Origin: CAVSRC01 sp963781775
GTDB lineage: Bacteria > Pseudomonadota > Alphaproteobacteria > Rhizobiales > Kaistiaceae
DNA: 64,000 nucleotides
Reading direction: 5' to 3'
Assembly (NCBI GenBank): GCA_963781775.1
Contig: CAWAHE010000011.1
Location: 248,001 to 312,000 of the forward strand
In this document: positions 24,118 through 35,761 of the stretch, piece after piece
Numbering within the stretch: position 1 is the first letter of the stretch
Layout of the letters: each line of letters starts with the position of its first letter
Translations under genes and position numbers: made by a program
The notes under the pieces: model-generated
What the model was told of the DNA's origin: nothing
The model's database searches: none
What the model saw: the letters and a program-made list of their open reading frames with translations, nothing else

Positions 24118-24384
24118 CTAGCCCGGCGCCTTCGCCTCGATGGCGAGCGCGTGCAGCCCCGCGGCGAACTCGTCCGGCAAGCGCCGCATAGACCATGCGG
24201 TGCGCTGCGACCCGGCTCTTGCCGCGAAAGGCCTCCGACGTGATCCTGCACGCGAAAGTGGCTTTCGCCCTCCGGCCGTGGCCGGCATGCCCCTTGTGCA
24301 GATGCGAACTCGTCCACCACTTCAAGCGCCGTCCGGGCGAAAAGTCTCGGTTAACTTCCGCGTGATCCTATCGGCAACCGTCAT
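24118..24384 (-). CDS. bolA: BolA family protein
   Basis: Small Fe-S trafficking partner of monothiol glutaredoxins and a possible nucleic-acid binder. After repair it is about 87 aa: MTVADRITRKLTETFRPD, then SHLHKGHAGH, GESHFRVRITSEAFRGKSRVAAHRMVYAALADEF and GLHALAIEAKAPG. The invariant BolA helix-turn KSRVAAHR is clear. The frame changes include Arg CGG/AGG at FRVR and a missing base in the GHxPEG stretch. It is divergent from the J-domain gene, the standard arrangement upstream of cobST. Confidence 0.88.
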
Positions 24385-24452
24385 CGCGCTGATCCACCGC
24401 CTCCGGCGATCGCCGCCTTGTCGGCGCGCGCTCTGGCGACCATAATCCGACG

Positions 24453-25079
24453 ATGAACCTGAACTCCAAATATTTCGACCGGATCCGGATCAGTCCGGAC
24501 GAGGCGGCGGCCGAGAGCACCCGACGCAGCGCCGTGCGAGTGGCAGGGCTGCGGCCGCGCTCGGCGGCTATCGCGCGCCCAAGGGCCGCGATCGCGAGGG
24601 CAAGTACTACAATTTCTGCCTCGACCACGTTCGCGAATACAACAAGTCCTACAACTACTTCGCGGGCATGCACGACGACGACGTCGCCGCCTACCAGCGC
24701 TCCGCCTCCACCGGCCATCGGCCGACCTGGTCCATGGGCGTCAACCGCGACCGGCAGCCGCCTTCCGACCCGCGCTTCGCCTGGTCGGCGGCCTTTTCCG
24801 ACCCGTTCGGCATTTTCGGCGGCGGGCGCGAGCGCGGCGCCCCGGGAGCGCCGAGGCGCGAGCCGGAGCGGCGGCCGCTCAGGCAACCTCGAGCGGCGCT
24901 CTTTCGCCGCCCTCGACCTTGACGGCGGCGAGAGCCGGCACCGAGATCAAGGCCCGCTACAAGGCCCTGGTGAAGCAGCTTCACCCCGACGCCAATGGCG
25001 GCGACCGCAGTCCTCCGAGGACCGGCTGCGACAGATCATCCAGGCTTACCACTACCTCGAGTCGGCCGGGTTCTGCTAA
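24453..25079 (+). CDS. J-domain (DnaJ-like) protein
   Basis: Co-chaperone-type protein, about 205 aa. The N-terminus MNLNSKYFDRIRI leads to a CEWQGC zinc-binding-like stretch and YYNFCLDHVREYNKSYNYFAGM; the J domain is C-terminal (IKARYKALVKQLHPDANGGDR, with HPD intact). This C-terminal-J architecture beside bolA and cobS is characteristic of Hyphomicrobiales. The frame shifts several times before 24600 and near 24890-25010. Partner Hsp70 is presumably DnaK, by family only. Confidence 0.85.
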   Translation: MNLNSKYFDRIRISPDEAAAESTRRSAVRVAGLRPRSAAIARPRAAIARASTTISASTTFANTTSPTTTSRACTTTTSPPTSAPPPPAIGRPGPWASTATGSRLPTRASPGRRPFPTRSAFSAAGASAAPRERRGASRSGGRSGNLERRSFAALDLDGGESRHRDQGPLQGPGEAASPRRQWRRPQSSEDRLRQIIQAYHYLESAGFC

Positions 25080-25163
25080 GACGGCGCTCGCCGTCGCCGC
25101 TCGCCGGCGGCGGATTTCCATCAGAAACAGCAAGGCGTCGCCTACGGCGCGACGGAGAACCAC

Positions 25164-26155
25164 ATGACTGAAGCCGCGCTCGAAGCAGCCCCCCTGCCCG
25201 ACATGAAGATCTCGGTGCGCCAGGTCTTCGGCATCGACACCGACCTCGAGGTCCCGGCCTATTCCGAGGCCGACGAGCACGTGCCCGACGTCGATCCGGA
25301 CTACCTGTTCGACCGCGACACCACGCTCGCGATCCTCGCCGGCTTCGCCCACAACCGCCGCGTCCTGATCCCGGGCTATCACGGCACCGGCAAGTCGACC
25401 CATATCGAGCAGGTCGCCGCGCGGCTCAACTGGCCGTGCGTGCGCGTCAACCTCGACAGCCACATCAGCCGCATCGACCTGGTCGGCAAGGACGCCATCG
25501 TGCTCAGGGACGGCAAGCAGGTGACCGAGTTCCGCGACGGCATCCTGCCCTGGGCGCTGCAGAACAACATCGCGCTGGTGCTTCGACGAATACGACGCCG
25601 GCCGCCCGGACGTGATGTTCGTCATCCAGCGCGTGCTCGAAGTCTCCGGGCCGGCTGACGCTGCTCGACCAGAACCAGGTCATCCGCCCGCACCCGGCCT
25701 TCCGCCTGTTCGCGACCGCCAACACCGTCGGCCTCGGCGACACCTCCGGCCTCTATCACGGCACCCAGCAGATCAACCAGGGCCAGATGGACCGCTGGTC
25801 GATCGTCACGACGCTCAACTATCTGCCGCACGACAACGAGGTCGAACATCGTCGCCGCCAAGGTGCCGCAGCTAGCGCGACGAGAAGGGCCGCGCCATCA
25901 TCGCCAAGATGGTGCGCGTCGCCGACATGACCCGCAACGCCTTCATCAACGGCGACCTGTCGACGGTGATGAGCCCGCGCACGGTGATCACCTGGGCGGA
26001 GAACGCCGAGATCTTCGGCGACATCGGCTTCGCCTTCCGCGTCACCTTCCTCAACAAGTGCGACGAGCTGGAGCGCGCCGCTGGTCGCCGAGTTCTACCA
26101 GCGCTGCTTCAGCGAGGAGCTGCCCGAGTCGACCGCGAACGTGGTGATGAGCTGA
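25164..26155 (+). CDS. cobS: Cobaltochelatase subunit CobS
   Basis: AAA+ subunit of the aerobic cobaltochelatase that inserts cobalt into hydrogenobyrinate diamide. Walker A GYHGTGKST near residue 72, Walker B ALVFDEYDAGRPDVMF near 135, and the sensor region RLFATANTVGLGDTSG are visible. Five codon-end frame changes (near 25581, 25655, 25845, 25880, 26082) match the length exactly and give 328 aa, the normal size. No B12 riboswitch is seen upstream. It is 12 bases before cobT. Confidence 0.95.
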
Positions 26156-26167
26156 ACGGAGCGGCCG

Positions 26168-28087
26168 ATGGCCGAGCTCCAACGACACTCCGCGCAGGCC
26201 AAGCCCGCCGAAGGACCGACCGAACCGTTCAAGCGGGCGGTGGTCGGCTGCATGCGCGCCATCGCCGGCAATCCGAGCTCGAAGTGACCTTCGCCGCCGA
26301 CCGGCCGATGCTGTCGCGGCAACAAGGCGCGCCTGCCCGAGCCGCCGCGCAAGATGACCGCCAACGACGTCGCCGTCACCCGCGGCGTCGGCGATTCGCT
26401 GGCGCTGCGCCTCGCCTGCCACGACCCCGCAGTCCACCGCGCCGAACGCGCCCGCCGGCAAGAACGCCCGCGCCGTCTTCGACGCCGTCGAGCAGGCGCG
26501 CGTCGAGGCGCTCGGCGCGCTGCCGCATGGCCGGCATCGCCGACAATCTCGCCGCCATGCTCGAGGACCGCTATCACCGCGGCAACTATCAGGAGATCAC
26601 CGACCGCGCCGACGCGCCGCTCGAGGACGCCGTCGCGCTGATGGTGCGCGAGCGGCTGACCGGCAACGCGCCGCCGCACTCGAGCCGCAAGATCGTCGAA
26701 CTGTGGCGCGACTGGATCGAGGAGCGCGCCGGCGACGACCTCGAGCCGCCTGACCGGCGCGATCGACGACCAGGGCCGCTTCGCCGACGCCGTGCGCGAC
26801 CTCCTCACCGCGCTCGAAATGGCCGACGAGCTCGGCAGCGAGACCGGCGACGACGAGCGAGGAAGGCGAGACCGGCGACGCCGAGGACGACGCCGAGGGC
26901 GCCTCCGACGCCGCCGAGGGCGCCGAGATCGTCGAGCCGCCGAGGAGATCGAGGCCTCCGCCGAGGAGAGCGACGCCGGCGACGGCGAGGCCGACCGAGG
27001 CCGAGGCCGAGGAGACCATCGACGACAGCCGAGATGGCCGACGCCCGCGACGCCGGCGAGGCCCGCCGCGCCGAGGCGCCGTTCTCCAACCTGCCGCCGA
27101 TGATCGACTACCGCGCCTTCACCACCAAGTTCGACGAGATGGTCGAGCGCCGAGGAGCTGTGCGACGCCGCCGAGCTCGACCGGCTGCGCTCCTACCTCG
27201 ACAAGCAGCTCGCCCATCTGCAGGGCGCCGTCGGCCGGCTCGCCAACCGGCTGCAGCGCCGGCTGATGGCGCAGCAGAACCGCGCCTGGGACTTCGACCT
27301 CGAGGAAGGCATGCTCGACGCCGCGCGCCTGTCGCGCGTCGTCATCGACCCGATGCACGCCGCTCTCCTTCAAGGCCGAGCGCGACACCGAGTTCCGCGA
27401 CACCGTGGTGACGCTGCTGATCGACAATTCCGGCTCGATGCGCGGCCGGCCGATCACGGTCGCGGCGATCTGCGCCGACATCCTGGCGCGCACGCTGGAG
27501 CGCTGCGGCGTCAAGGTCGAGATCCTCGGCTTCACCACCCGCGCCTGGAAGGGCGGCCAGTCGCGCGAGGCCTGGCTGCAGGCCGGCAAGCCGCCCAATC
27601 CCGGCCGGCTCAACGACCTCCGCCACATCGTCTACAAGGCGGCCGACGCGCCCTGGCGGCGCGCCGCGCCGCAATCTCGGCCTGATGATGCGCGAGGGCC
27701 TGCTCAAGGAGAACATCGACGGCGAGGCGCTGCTCTGGGCGCACAGCCGGCTGATCGCGCCGGCCCGAGCAGCGCAAGATCCTGATGATGATCTCCGACG
27801 GCGCGCCGGTCGACGATTCGACGCTGTCGGTCAATCCCGGCAACTATCTCGAACGCCATCTGCGCCACGTCATCGAGGAGATCGAGACGCGCTCGCCGGT
27901 CGAGCTGATCGCCATCGGCATCGGCCACGACGTCACCCGCTACTACCGCCGCGCGGTGACCATCGTCGATGCCGAGGAACTGGCCGGCGCCATGACCGAG
28001 AAGCTCGCCGAACTGTTCGACGAGCCTGCGGCCCCAGTGCCGCGCGCAACACGCCCGGCGGCCGCACGGCGCCCGATCCTGCAATGA
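26168..28087 (+). CDS. cobT: Cobaltochelatase subunit CobT
   Basis: Partner of CobS in the cobaltochelatase complex. The N-terminal half carries RAVVGCMRAIAG and RLPEPPRKMT; a long acidic low-complexity tract (about 26830-27060) is the normal CobT linker; the C-terminal VWA domain has the metal-binding MIDAS motif LLIDNSGSMRG and ISDGAPVDDST. A dozen or so codon-end frame changes occur, and at two places (after aatcc near 26274 and after gagccgcc near 26941) a third base is missing instead of doubled. Repaired length is near 635 aa. Confidence 0.93.
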
Positions 28088-28225
28088 TGCGATCGGCGGC
28101 GAGCGTCGCCGCGATTCGCCTCGCTGCCGTCTGCCGCAGCCATTGCCCGACCGAGGATTCGATCGGCCGCTCGGAAACGTCGGGCCAGGCGCCAGTCCTG
28201 CACGATACCGGAGCGAAATTTGACC

Positions 28226-30167
28226 ATGCCGCAAGTAGCGCCCTTCGGCTCCTGGAAGTCACCGCTCACCTCCGACCTGATCGTCGCCGGCAGCATTCGC
28301 CTCGGCAGATCGCGCTCGACGGCGAGGACATCTACTGGATCGAGGGGCGTCCCGCTGAGGGCGGCCGTCAGGTCATCGTGCGGCAGCGGCCGGACGGCAC
28401 GCGCGAGGACGTCAACCCGGCGCCGCTTCAACGCCCGCACCCGCGTTCACGAATACGGCGGCGGCGACTATCGTCGTGCATGACGGCACGGTCTACTTCG
28501 CCAACTTCGCCGACCAGCGGCTCTACCAGGCCGAGCCCGGGAAGGCAGCCGCGGCCGCTGACGCCACGCCGAGGGCCATCGCTACGCCGACGGTGTGGTC
28601 GATGCGCCGCGCAACCGCCTGATCTGCGTGCGCGAGGACCACAGCGGCGAGCCGGCGAGGCGAAGAACGGCATCGTCGCGGTGGACCTCGATACGGGCGA
28701 CGAGACGCTGCTGGTCGGCGGCGACGACTTCTACTCCGCCCGCGCCTCAGCCCGGACGGCGCGACGCTGGCCTGGCTCGCCTGGAACCACCCGAACATGC
28801 CCTGGGACGGCAGCGAGCTGTGGGTCGGCGACGCTCGACGCGGACGGGCTGCCGGCGAGCCGCGCACGTCGATCGCCGGCGGACCGGACGGAGTCGATCT
28901 TCCAGCCGGAGTGGTCGCCGGCGGGCGTGCTCTATTTCGTCTCCGACCGCAGCGGCTGGTGGAACCTCTACCGCTGGCGCGACGGCGACGATCGAGGCCG
29001 TCGCGCCGATGGAGGCGGAGTTCGGCGTGCCGCAGTGGGTCTTCGGCCTGTCCACCTACGGCTTCGCCTCGGACGGACCGCATCGTCTGCGCCTACAACG
29101 AGCGCGGCGCCTGGCGCCTGGCCGCGATCGACACCGCGCAGCGGGCGAGCTCGAGCCGATCGACACGCCGTTCACCGACATCGGCGGCCTGCGCGTCGAC
29201 GCCGGCGCGCGTCGTCTTCGTCGGCGGCTCGCCGACGCGCGGCAGCGCCATCGTCTCGCTCGACCTCGCCGACGCGGCGCCATCGAGACGATCCGGCGCG
29301 CCAGCGAGCGTCGAGATCGACCCGGACTACATCTCGGCGCCGGAGGCGATCGAGTTCCCGACCGCGGAGCGGTCTCACCGCCCACGGCTTCTTCTACCCG
29401 CCGACGAACCGCGACTACGCGGCGCCCGGCCGGCGAGCTGCCGCCCCTGCTCGTCATGAGCCACGGCGGCCCGACGGCGCGACCGGCGCCACGCTCTCAG
29501 CTGCGCGATGCAGTACTGGACCAGCCGCGGCTTCGCCGTGCTCGACGTGAACTACGGCGGCAGCACCGGCTACGGCCGCGCCTACCGCGAGCGGCTGCAA
29601 CGGCCAGTGGGGCGTCGTCGACGTCGACGACTGCGTCAACGGCGCGCGCTACCTGGTCGAGCGGGGCCGCGTCGACGGCGACCGGCTGGCCATCCGCGGC
29701 GGCAGCGCCGGCGGCTACACGACGCTGTGCGCGCTCGCGTTCCGCGACGTCTTCAAGGCCGGCGCCAGCCACTACGGCATCGGCGACCTCGAGGCGCTGG
29801 CGCGCGACACGCACAAGTTCGAGTCGCGCTACCTGGACCGGCTGATCGGCCCGTACCCCGAGCGCCGCGACCTCTATCGTCGAGCGCTCGCCCGATCCAC
29901 CACGTCGACGGCTTCGACTGCCCGGTCGATCTTCTTCCAGGGCCTGGAGGACAAGGTCGTGCCGCCCAACCAGGCCGAGGCGATGGTCGCGGCGCTGCGC
30001 GCCAAGGGCTGCCGGTGGCCTACGTGCCGTTCGCGGGCGAGCAGCACGGCTTCCGCCAGGCCGAGAACATCAAGCGCGCGCTCGACGGCGAGCTCTACTT
30101 CTACTCCCGCGTCTTCGGCTTCGATCTCGCCGATCCGGTGGAGCCGCTACAGATCGACAATCTCTAG
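28226..30167 (+). CDS. S9-family prolyl oligopeptidase-like peptidase
   Basis: Alpha/beta hydrolase with a beta-propeller, about 640 aa. No signal peptide; the start MPQVAPFGSWKSPLTSDLIVAG is typical of the alphaproteobacterial branch placed next to cobT. Catalytic Ser is in RGGSAGGYT (near 29700), Asp in QGLEDKVVPP and His in AGEQHGFR. Propeller strands include EYGGGDY and WSPAGVLYFVSDRSGWWNLYR. Frame changes are frequent, for example Tyr TAT/TAC near 28469 and Pro near 28429; one base is missing near 28305. Substrate is unknown. Confidence 0.88.
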
Positions 30168-30199
30168 GGCCATCGGTTCCCCGCGCCCGGGCTGAGACG

Positions 30200-30221
30200 A
30201 AAACGGCGCCCGAAGGCGCCG
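30200..30221 (-). terminator. Intrinsic terminator of rpmB
   Basis: On the minus strand a 7-bp stem CGGCGCC/GGCGCCG closes a TTCG tetraloop (30204-30221) and is followed by TTTT. UUCG loops are the most stable tetraloops. It lies in the 81-base gap between the convergent S9 peptidase and rpmB and may also slow transcription from the other side. Confidence 0.75.
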
Positions 30222-30248
30222 ATCGAAAATCCGTTAAGTCGAAGCCGA

Positions 30249-30545
30249 TCAGGCGCTCGGCCGCCGCCGCCGTCCGCTTGGCGATCTCGCGCTTCAGCTT
30301 GCGCGCCCGCGGCGACAGGTCGCTGTCCTTGGCCACGGCGAGAAACTTGTCGAGCCCGCCGCGATGCTCCACCGAGCGCAGGGCATGCGAACTGATCTTG
30401 CAGGTGCACGGCTCCCCAGCGCGTCGCTCATCAGCGTCACCTGGTTGAGGTTGGGCAGGAAGCGCCGCCGCGACTTGTTGTTCGCGTGGCTGACATTGTT
30501 GCCGGTCAGCACCGCCTTGCCGGTCAATTCACAGCGCCGAGCCAT
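30249..30545 (-). CDS. rpmB: Ribosomal protein bL28
   Basis: Large-subunit ribosomal protein. MARRCELTGKAVLTGNNVSHANNKSRRRFLPNL is an unmistakable L28 N-terminus, then RSVEHRGGLDKFLAVAKDSDLSPRARKLKREIAKRTAAAA. Three codon-end frame changes (two near 30405-30420, one at the end near 30256) give 97 aa and a TGA stop at 30249, the usual length. Being essential, it is strong proof that the frame breaks are not real gene loss. Confidence 0.95.
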
Positions 30546-30844
30546 GAGAAAACGTCCTCGTTTACCGCCGGATTTGCGCCAAATCCGGCGTGCAGCATGA
30601 CGGGTCATGTCGGAAAAGTTGCTTTCCTATAGTGACGGCGGAAATCGGCGTCAAGGGCGGGCCGTCAGGCCGGATAGCGGTCCCCGATCGGTCAGGACCG
30701 CCCGATTGACTCCAGGGCTGACTGATGGCCGCCGGAATTGGCCTAAATGCGCCTGAATAGATTGGTCTTGTTAACCTTCCGTCAGGCATGATTAGCGATG
30801 AGCCACTGCCGTCATGCGGGCGCCTGATGCGACAATTGGCGACG

Positions 30845-31707
30845 ATGATCGCCATGTACCTTCGCGGCGTTGCCCGCGCTGCCGAGCGGCTGCTGCTTGC
30901 CGCTGCTTGCCCTGCCGCTGGCGTGGCGAGCGCGCCTGCCGTGGCTGCCGACAAGACCCTCAAGGCCGGCTACATCATCACCATCGCCGGCATCACCATC
31001 GGCAAGGCCAATGCCGAGGGCCGCTTCACCGATACCGGCTATGCCGCCACCATCAGCGGCTCGACCTACGGCATCAGCCGCTTCGTCTCCGACGCCCAGG
31101 CGGTGCTCGCCGGCAACGGCCGGATTCGCGGCACCCATGTCCTGCCCGCCACCTACAATCTGGAAACCAGCGAAAAAGGCTTCCAGACCCACGTCTCCAT
31201 GGCCATGCGCGGCGGCTCCATCGTCGATCTGACCGCGGCGCCGCACCTGCTGCCGGCGCCCGACCGCGTGCCGGTGACCCCGGACCACAAGCGCAATGTG
31301 GTCGATCCGGTCGGCGCCTTCGTGGTCGCGGTCAATCGCGCCCGGACCGTCGGCCGGCGTCAGCGCCTGCAATCGCACGGTGCACGGTCTTCGACGGCTG
31401 GCAGCGTTACGATGTCCGGCTGACCTACAAGGAAACCAAGCACATCGCCGGCGGCCCGGGCGCCTATTCCGGCGAGGTGTTCGCCTGCGCGGCGCGCTAC
31501 GTGCCGGTCGCCGGCCATCGTCCGGACCGCGAATCGGTGCAGTACATGGCCGACAACAAGCGGCTGGAAGTCTGGCTGGCGCCGGTCGACGGCACCGACC
31601 TCTTCGTGCCCTACCGCATCTCGATCGGCACCAAGATCGGCGACCTGATCATCATCGCCCGCGACTTCAGCGTCTGCGCCAGCGAGCGGCAGGCCAAGGC
31701 CGACTGA
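30845..31707 (+). CDS. DUF3108 exported protein
   Basis: About 285 aa, periplasmic. A signal peptide with an Ala/Leu core ends near APAVAA; the mature protein starts DKTLKAGYIITIAGITIG and continues with beta-rich repeats such as TYGISRFVSDAQAVLAGNGRI and DGWQRYDVRLTYKETKHI, typical of DUF3108. Five frame changes, three of them inside the signal peptide, fit the length exactly. It stands alone after rpmB (divergent, 299 bases apart). Function is unknown; family members are linked to outer-surface or envelope processes only loosely. Confidence 0.82.
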
Positions 31708-32097
31708 TCCGGCGGACCGCGTCTGTATGTCCACAGCTTGTCCACAGATGCGCGCTGCGGCCGCCGCCGTCGCAATCCTGTCTCAATCGTCACGCCGCTC
31801 ACACGAGCCTGGCCGCGGCCGCCGACGTGGCGGCGCAAGGGCCAATTCGCAACATCTCGTGTTCCGGCCCGTGCGACCGCCCATATGTCGTGGCGAACGG
31901 AACGGGACAGCCGATCGTCAGCGATTCGGGCCGGTTTTGTTCAGGACTCCGTTCCCACCGTTTGGCATGTCTCTGTTGAAACAAGGAAAACTCGCGCAGT
32001 TGCCACGCGCCCTGTGATAGATGAGAGCATGGCCCGGCGCTCCCTGCGGCGGCGCCCCATTGCGAGGCGGACGACGGAAGACCGCGCCAGTCCCGGC
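31708..32097. other. 390-base intergenic stretch with two DnaA-box-like repeats
   Basis: Between the DUF3108 gene and the helicase. It holds two copies of TGTCCACAG at 31728-31736 and 31739-31747, 11 bases apart (one helical turn). The second, with its upstream T, reads TTGTCCACA, one mismatch from the DnaA box TTATCCACA. The remainder is mixed-composition sequence with no convincing gene; an open frame continues into the helicase upstream of its ATG but lacks coding character. Confidence 0.45.
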
Positions 32098-35000
32098 ATG
32101 AATGTCTCCCCCAAGCCAGAAGTGATCGCCGGCGCGCGCGGCCGCAACGTCGTCGCCGTGCTCGGGCCGACCAACACCGGCAAGACCCATCTCGCCATCG
32201 AGCGGATGCTGGCGCATCGCCTCCGGCATGATCGGCCTGCCGCTGCGCCTGCTCGCCCGCGAGGTCTACGGCCGGATCGTCGCAGCGCGTCGGCGCCGAC
32301 CAGGTGGCGCTGGTCACCGGCGAGGAGAAGATCGTGCCGCCCGATCGCGCGCTATTCCGGGTCTGCACGGTCGAGGCGATGCCGACGCGAGACCGACGTC
32401 GTCGTTCCTCGCCATCGACGAGATCCAGCTCGCCGGCGACCTCGAGCGCGGCCACGTCTTCACCGACCGCCTGCTCAACCTGCGCGGCCGCGACGAGACG
32501 CTGCTCCTCGGCGCCGCCACCATGCGCGGCATCGTCGAGAAGCTGCTGCCCGGCGTCAACGTCGTCACCCGGCCGCGCATGTCGATGCTCACCTATTCCG
32601 GCTCGAAGAAGATCACCCGCCTGCCGCGCCGCTCGGCGGTCGTCGCCTTTTCGGCCGACGAGGTCTACGCCATCGCCGAGCTGATCCGCCGCCAGCGCGG
32701 CGGCGCCGCCGTCGTGCTCGGCGCGCTCAGCCCGCGCACCCGCAACGCCCAGGTCGAGATCTTCCAGTCCGGCGACGTCGATTTCCTCGTCGCCACCGAC
32801 GCCATCGGCATGGGCCTCAATCTCGACGTCGATCACGTCGCCTTCGCCGCCGACCGCAAGTTCGACGGCTACCAGATCCGCCGCCTGACCGCCGCCGAGC
32901 TCGGCCAGATCGCCGGGCGCGCCGGGCGCCACCTGCGCGACGGCACCTTCGGCGTCACCAGCCGCGTCGACCCCTTCGACGACGCCCTCGTCGAGGCGCT
33001 CGAGAGCCACCGCTTCGACCCGGTCGAAGACCGTCCAGTGGCGCAACCGCGACCTCGACTTCGCCTCGCTCGCCGACCTCAAGGCGACGCCTCGACCGCG
33101 CCGCCGACGCACGAGGGCCTGACCAAGGCGCCGCCGTCGGAGGACGTGGTCGTGCTCGATCTCGTCAGCCGCGACGACGGAGGTCCGCGATCGCTCGCCG
33201 ACAGCCGCGAGCGCGTCGCCCGCTCTGGGACGTCTGCCAGGTTCCCGACTACCGCAAGATCGCCCCGGCCAACCACGCCGAGCTGGTCTCGACCCTGTTC
33301 GGCTTCCTCGCCCGCGACGGCGTCGTCTCCGACGACTGGTTCGCCCGCCAGGTCGCCTATGCCGACCACACCGACGGCGACATCGACACCCTCGCCAACC
33401 GCATCGCCCATATCCGCACATGGACCTTCGCCGCCAACCGGCCGCAATGGCTGCGCGACCCTGCCCATTGGCAGGAGCGGACGCGCGCGATAGAGGATCG
33501 TCTGTCGGACGCGCTGCATGAGCGGCTGACCGCCCGTTTCATCGACCGGCGCACCAGCGTGCTGATGCGGCGGCTGAAAGAGAACGCGATGCTCGAAGCC
33601 GAGATCACGGCGACCGGCGACGTGCTGGTCGAAGGCCAGCACGTCGGCAGCCTCGACGGATTCCGCTTCACGCCCGATCCCAAGGCCGACGGCCCCGAGG
33701 CCAAGGCGCTGCGCGCCGCCGCGCAGAAGGCGCTGGCCGGCGAGATCGCCGAACGCGCCGAGAAGGTGGCGACCGCCGCCAACAAGGATTTCGTGCTCGC
33801 CGGCGACGGCACGCTGCGCTGGCAGGGCGCCGCGATCGCGCGCCTCGCCGAAAGCGACGACGCGCTGAGGCCGCGCCTGATCCTGCTCGCCGACGAGGTG
33901 CTGCCGGCCGCCGGCGCGCGAACGCGTGCAGGCGCGCATCGATCTCTGGCTCGCCAACCATGCCGAGACGCTGCTGAAGCCGCTGTTCGACCTGCGCACC
34001 GCCGACGGCGCTGGCGCCGGCCGCGCGCGGCCTCGCCTTCCGGCTGAGCGAGAACGTTCGGCATCATCGAGCGCGCCGAGATCGCCGAGGAGGTGCGCGG
34101 CCTCGACCAGGAGGCGCGCGCCGGCATGCGCGCGCTCGGCGTGCGCTTCGGCGCCTACCACATCTACGTGCCGGCCCTGCTCAAGCCGGCGCCGAGCGCG
34201 CTGCTCGCCGTCTTCTGGGCGCTGAAGAACGGCGGCCTCGACATCGCCGGCCTCGCCGAGCTGCCGCGGCTGGCCGCCTCCGGCCGCACCAGCGTGCCGG
34301 TCGATCCCGCGATCCCGCGCGCGCTCTATCGCGTCGTCGGCTATCGCCTCGCCGGCAACCGCGCCGTGCGCATCGACATTCTCGAACGCCTCGCCGACCT
34401 CATCCGCCCGCTGATCGCCTGGCGGCCGACGCCGGAGGTCGCCGACGCCGCCGGACGGCGCCATCGACGGCTACGGCTTCACCGTCACCGTCGCCATGAC
34501 GTCGCTGCTCGGCTGTTCCGGCGAGGATTTCGCCTCGGTGCTGCACTCGCTCGGCTACCGCGTCGACCGTCGCCCGCGCCCCGCCAAAGCCGGCGCCGGA
34601 GGCCCGAGCGACGGCGAGCGGGCGAAGCGGTCCCGGCGAGACAGCCACCGGCGACGCGGCACCAGCGAACCGCATCCAGCGAGGCTGGGATCGTCGGAAC
34701 CGCCGCCGAGGCGGTGGCCGAAGCGATCGCCCCGGCCACCGACGCCGAGACCGACCGGCCGAAGCCACGGCGCCGGCCGACGAACCGTCCCTGCGGATCC
34801 GCGCGACCGTTAGAGCCGCCGCGATCGGGGACGTTGCCCCGAGCGCGACGCCTCGAACTGCCCCGCCGAACCGGCCTTCATCGAGGTCTGGCGGCCCGGC
34901 CGCGCGGCCGACCGGACCGGCCGTCGCCGCCGCGAACGCCGTCCGCGACCATGGCACCGGCGGATGCCGCCGCGTCCGCGCCCGCGCCGGCGGGCGCCGC

Positions 35001-35223
35001 ACCGCGACCGAGACCGACAGCACGCCCGCCGCGCCAGGAGAACCGTCGAAAGGGCAAGCCCGGCAAGCCGCGGCCAAGGACCCATGCGCGTCCGCGACGG
35101 AGCGCCAGCGCTCACCGGCCAGCAGCAGCCCGGCGCAACGGAGGAAAGCCGGTCGATCCCGATTCTCCCTTCGCCGCCCTCGCCGCCCTGAAGGCGCGCT
35201 TGGAAGGCCGGGAGAACGACTGA
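32098..35223 (+). CDS. SUV3-like superfamily 2 RNA helicase with long basic C-terminal tail
   Basis: About 1030 aa. Helicase motif I GPTNTGKTHLAIERM near residue 23, DEIQLAGD (motif II), ATDAIGMGLNLDVDHV and GQIAGRAGRH (motifs V and VI) match the mitochondrial SUV3 degradosome helicase family. The second half is a conserved helical region; the last 230 residues or so (34560 onward) are Ala/Arg/Pro-rich and look disordered. Codon-end frame changes are common, for example Ala near 32286. Helicase - S4 - fdxA - carD is a conserved alphaproteobacterial order. RNA turnover is inferred from the family. Confidence 0.88.
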
Positions 35224-35229
35224 GCCACC

Positions 35230-35637
35230 ATGGCCGGCGACAATCGCCAGCGCATCGACAAATGGCTGTGGTTCGCGCGCCTGGCGAAGACCCGTACGCT
35301 CGCGCAGAAGCTGGCGCTGTCGGGCCGCGTACGCGTCAACCGCGACAAGAACGAGACCGCGAGCCGCCTGGTCAAGATCGGCGACGTTCTCACCGTCACC
35401 GGCGACGCCGGTATTCGCGTGCTGAGAATCGTGGCAACGGGCAGCCGCCGTGGGCCCCCGGCCGAGGCGCGGTTGCTTTATGAGGATCTGTCGCCACCGA
35501 AGCCGGCGGATGCGCTGACGACCGTGCCCGCCGCCCGACGTGCCCCCGGCGCCGGTCGACCGACCAAGCGCGAGCGCCGCGCCCTCGACAGCTTCCGCCT
35601 GGCCGGCGGAGACGATTTTCCGGGCACGGACGATTGA
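35230..35637 (+). CDS. S4-domain RNA-binding protein (HslR-like)
   Basis: 135 aa, intact. An S4 domain at residues 8-65 (QRIDKWLWFARLAKTRTLAQKLALSGRVRVN ... VKIGDVLTVT) is followed by a basic tail with the KRERRALD stretch typical of HslR (Hsp15), which rescues stalled 50S-nascent-chain complexes. It starts six bases after the helicase stop, so co-transcription is likely. Unlike the helicase it has no frame doublets. Confidence 0.93.
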   Translation: MAGDNRQRIDKWLWFARLAKTRTLAQKLALSGRVRVNRDKNETASRLVKIGDVLTVTGDAGIRVLRIVATGSRRGPPAEARLLYEDLSPPKPADALTTVPAARRAPGAGRPTKRERRALDSFRLAGGDDFPGTDD

Positions 35638-35761
35638 CGACGAAACCTTTCGCCGTCCCGGCCGCCATGCGACGCCCTCGCGGCTTGCACAGCGGACTCA
35701 AACGGGATACCGAAATCGCGCATTTTCAACGGCCCGCGGGGGCAACAAGCCGGACAGAACC

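Noticed and set aside
25080..25163. Cobalamin riboswitch before cobS
   Set aside because: The gap is only 84 bases and has no B12-box-like sequence.
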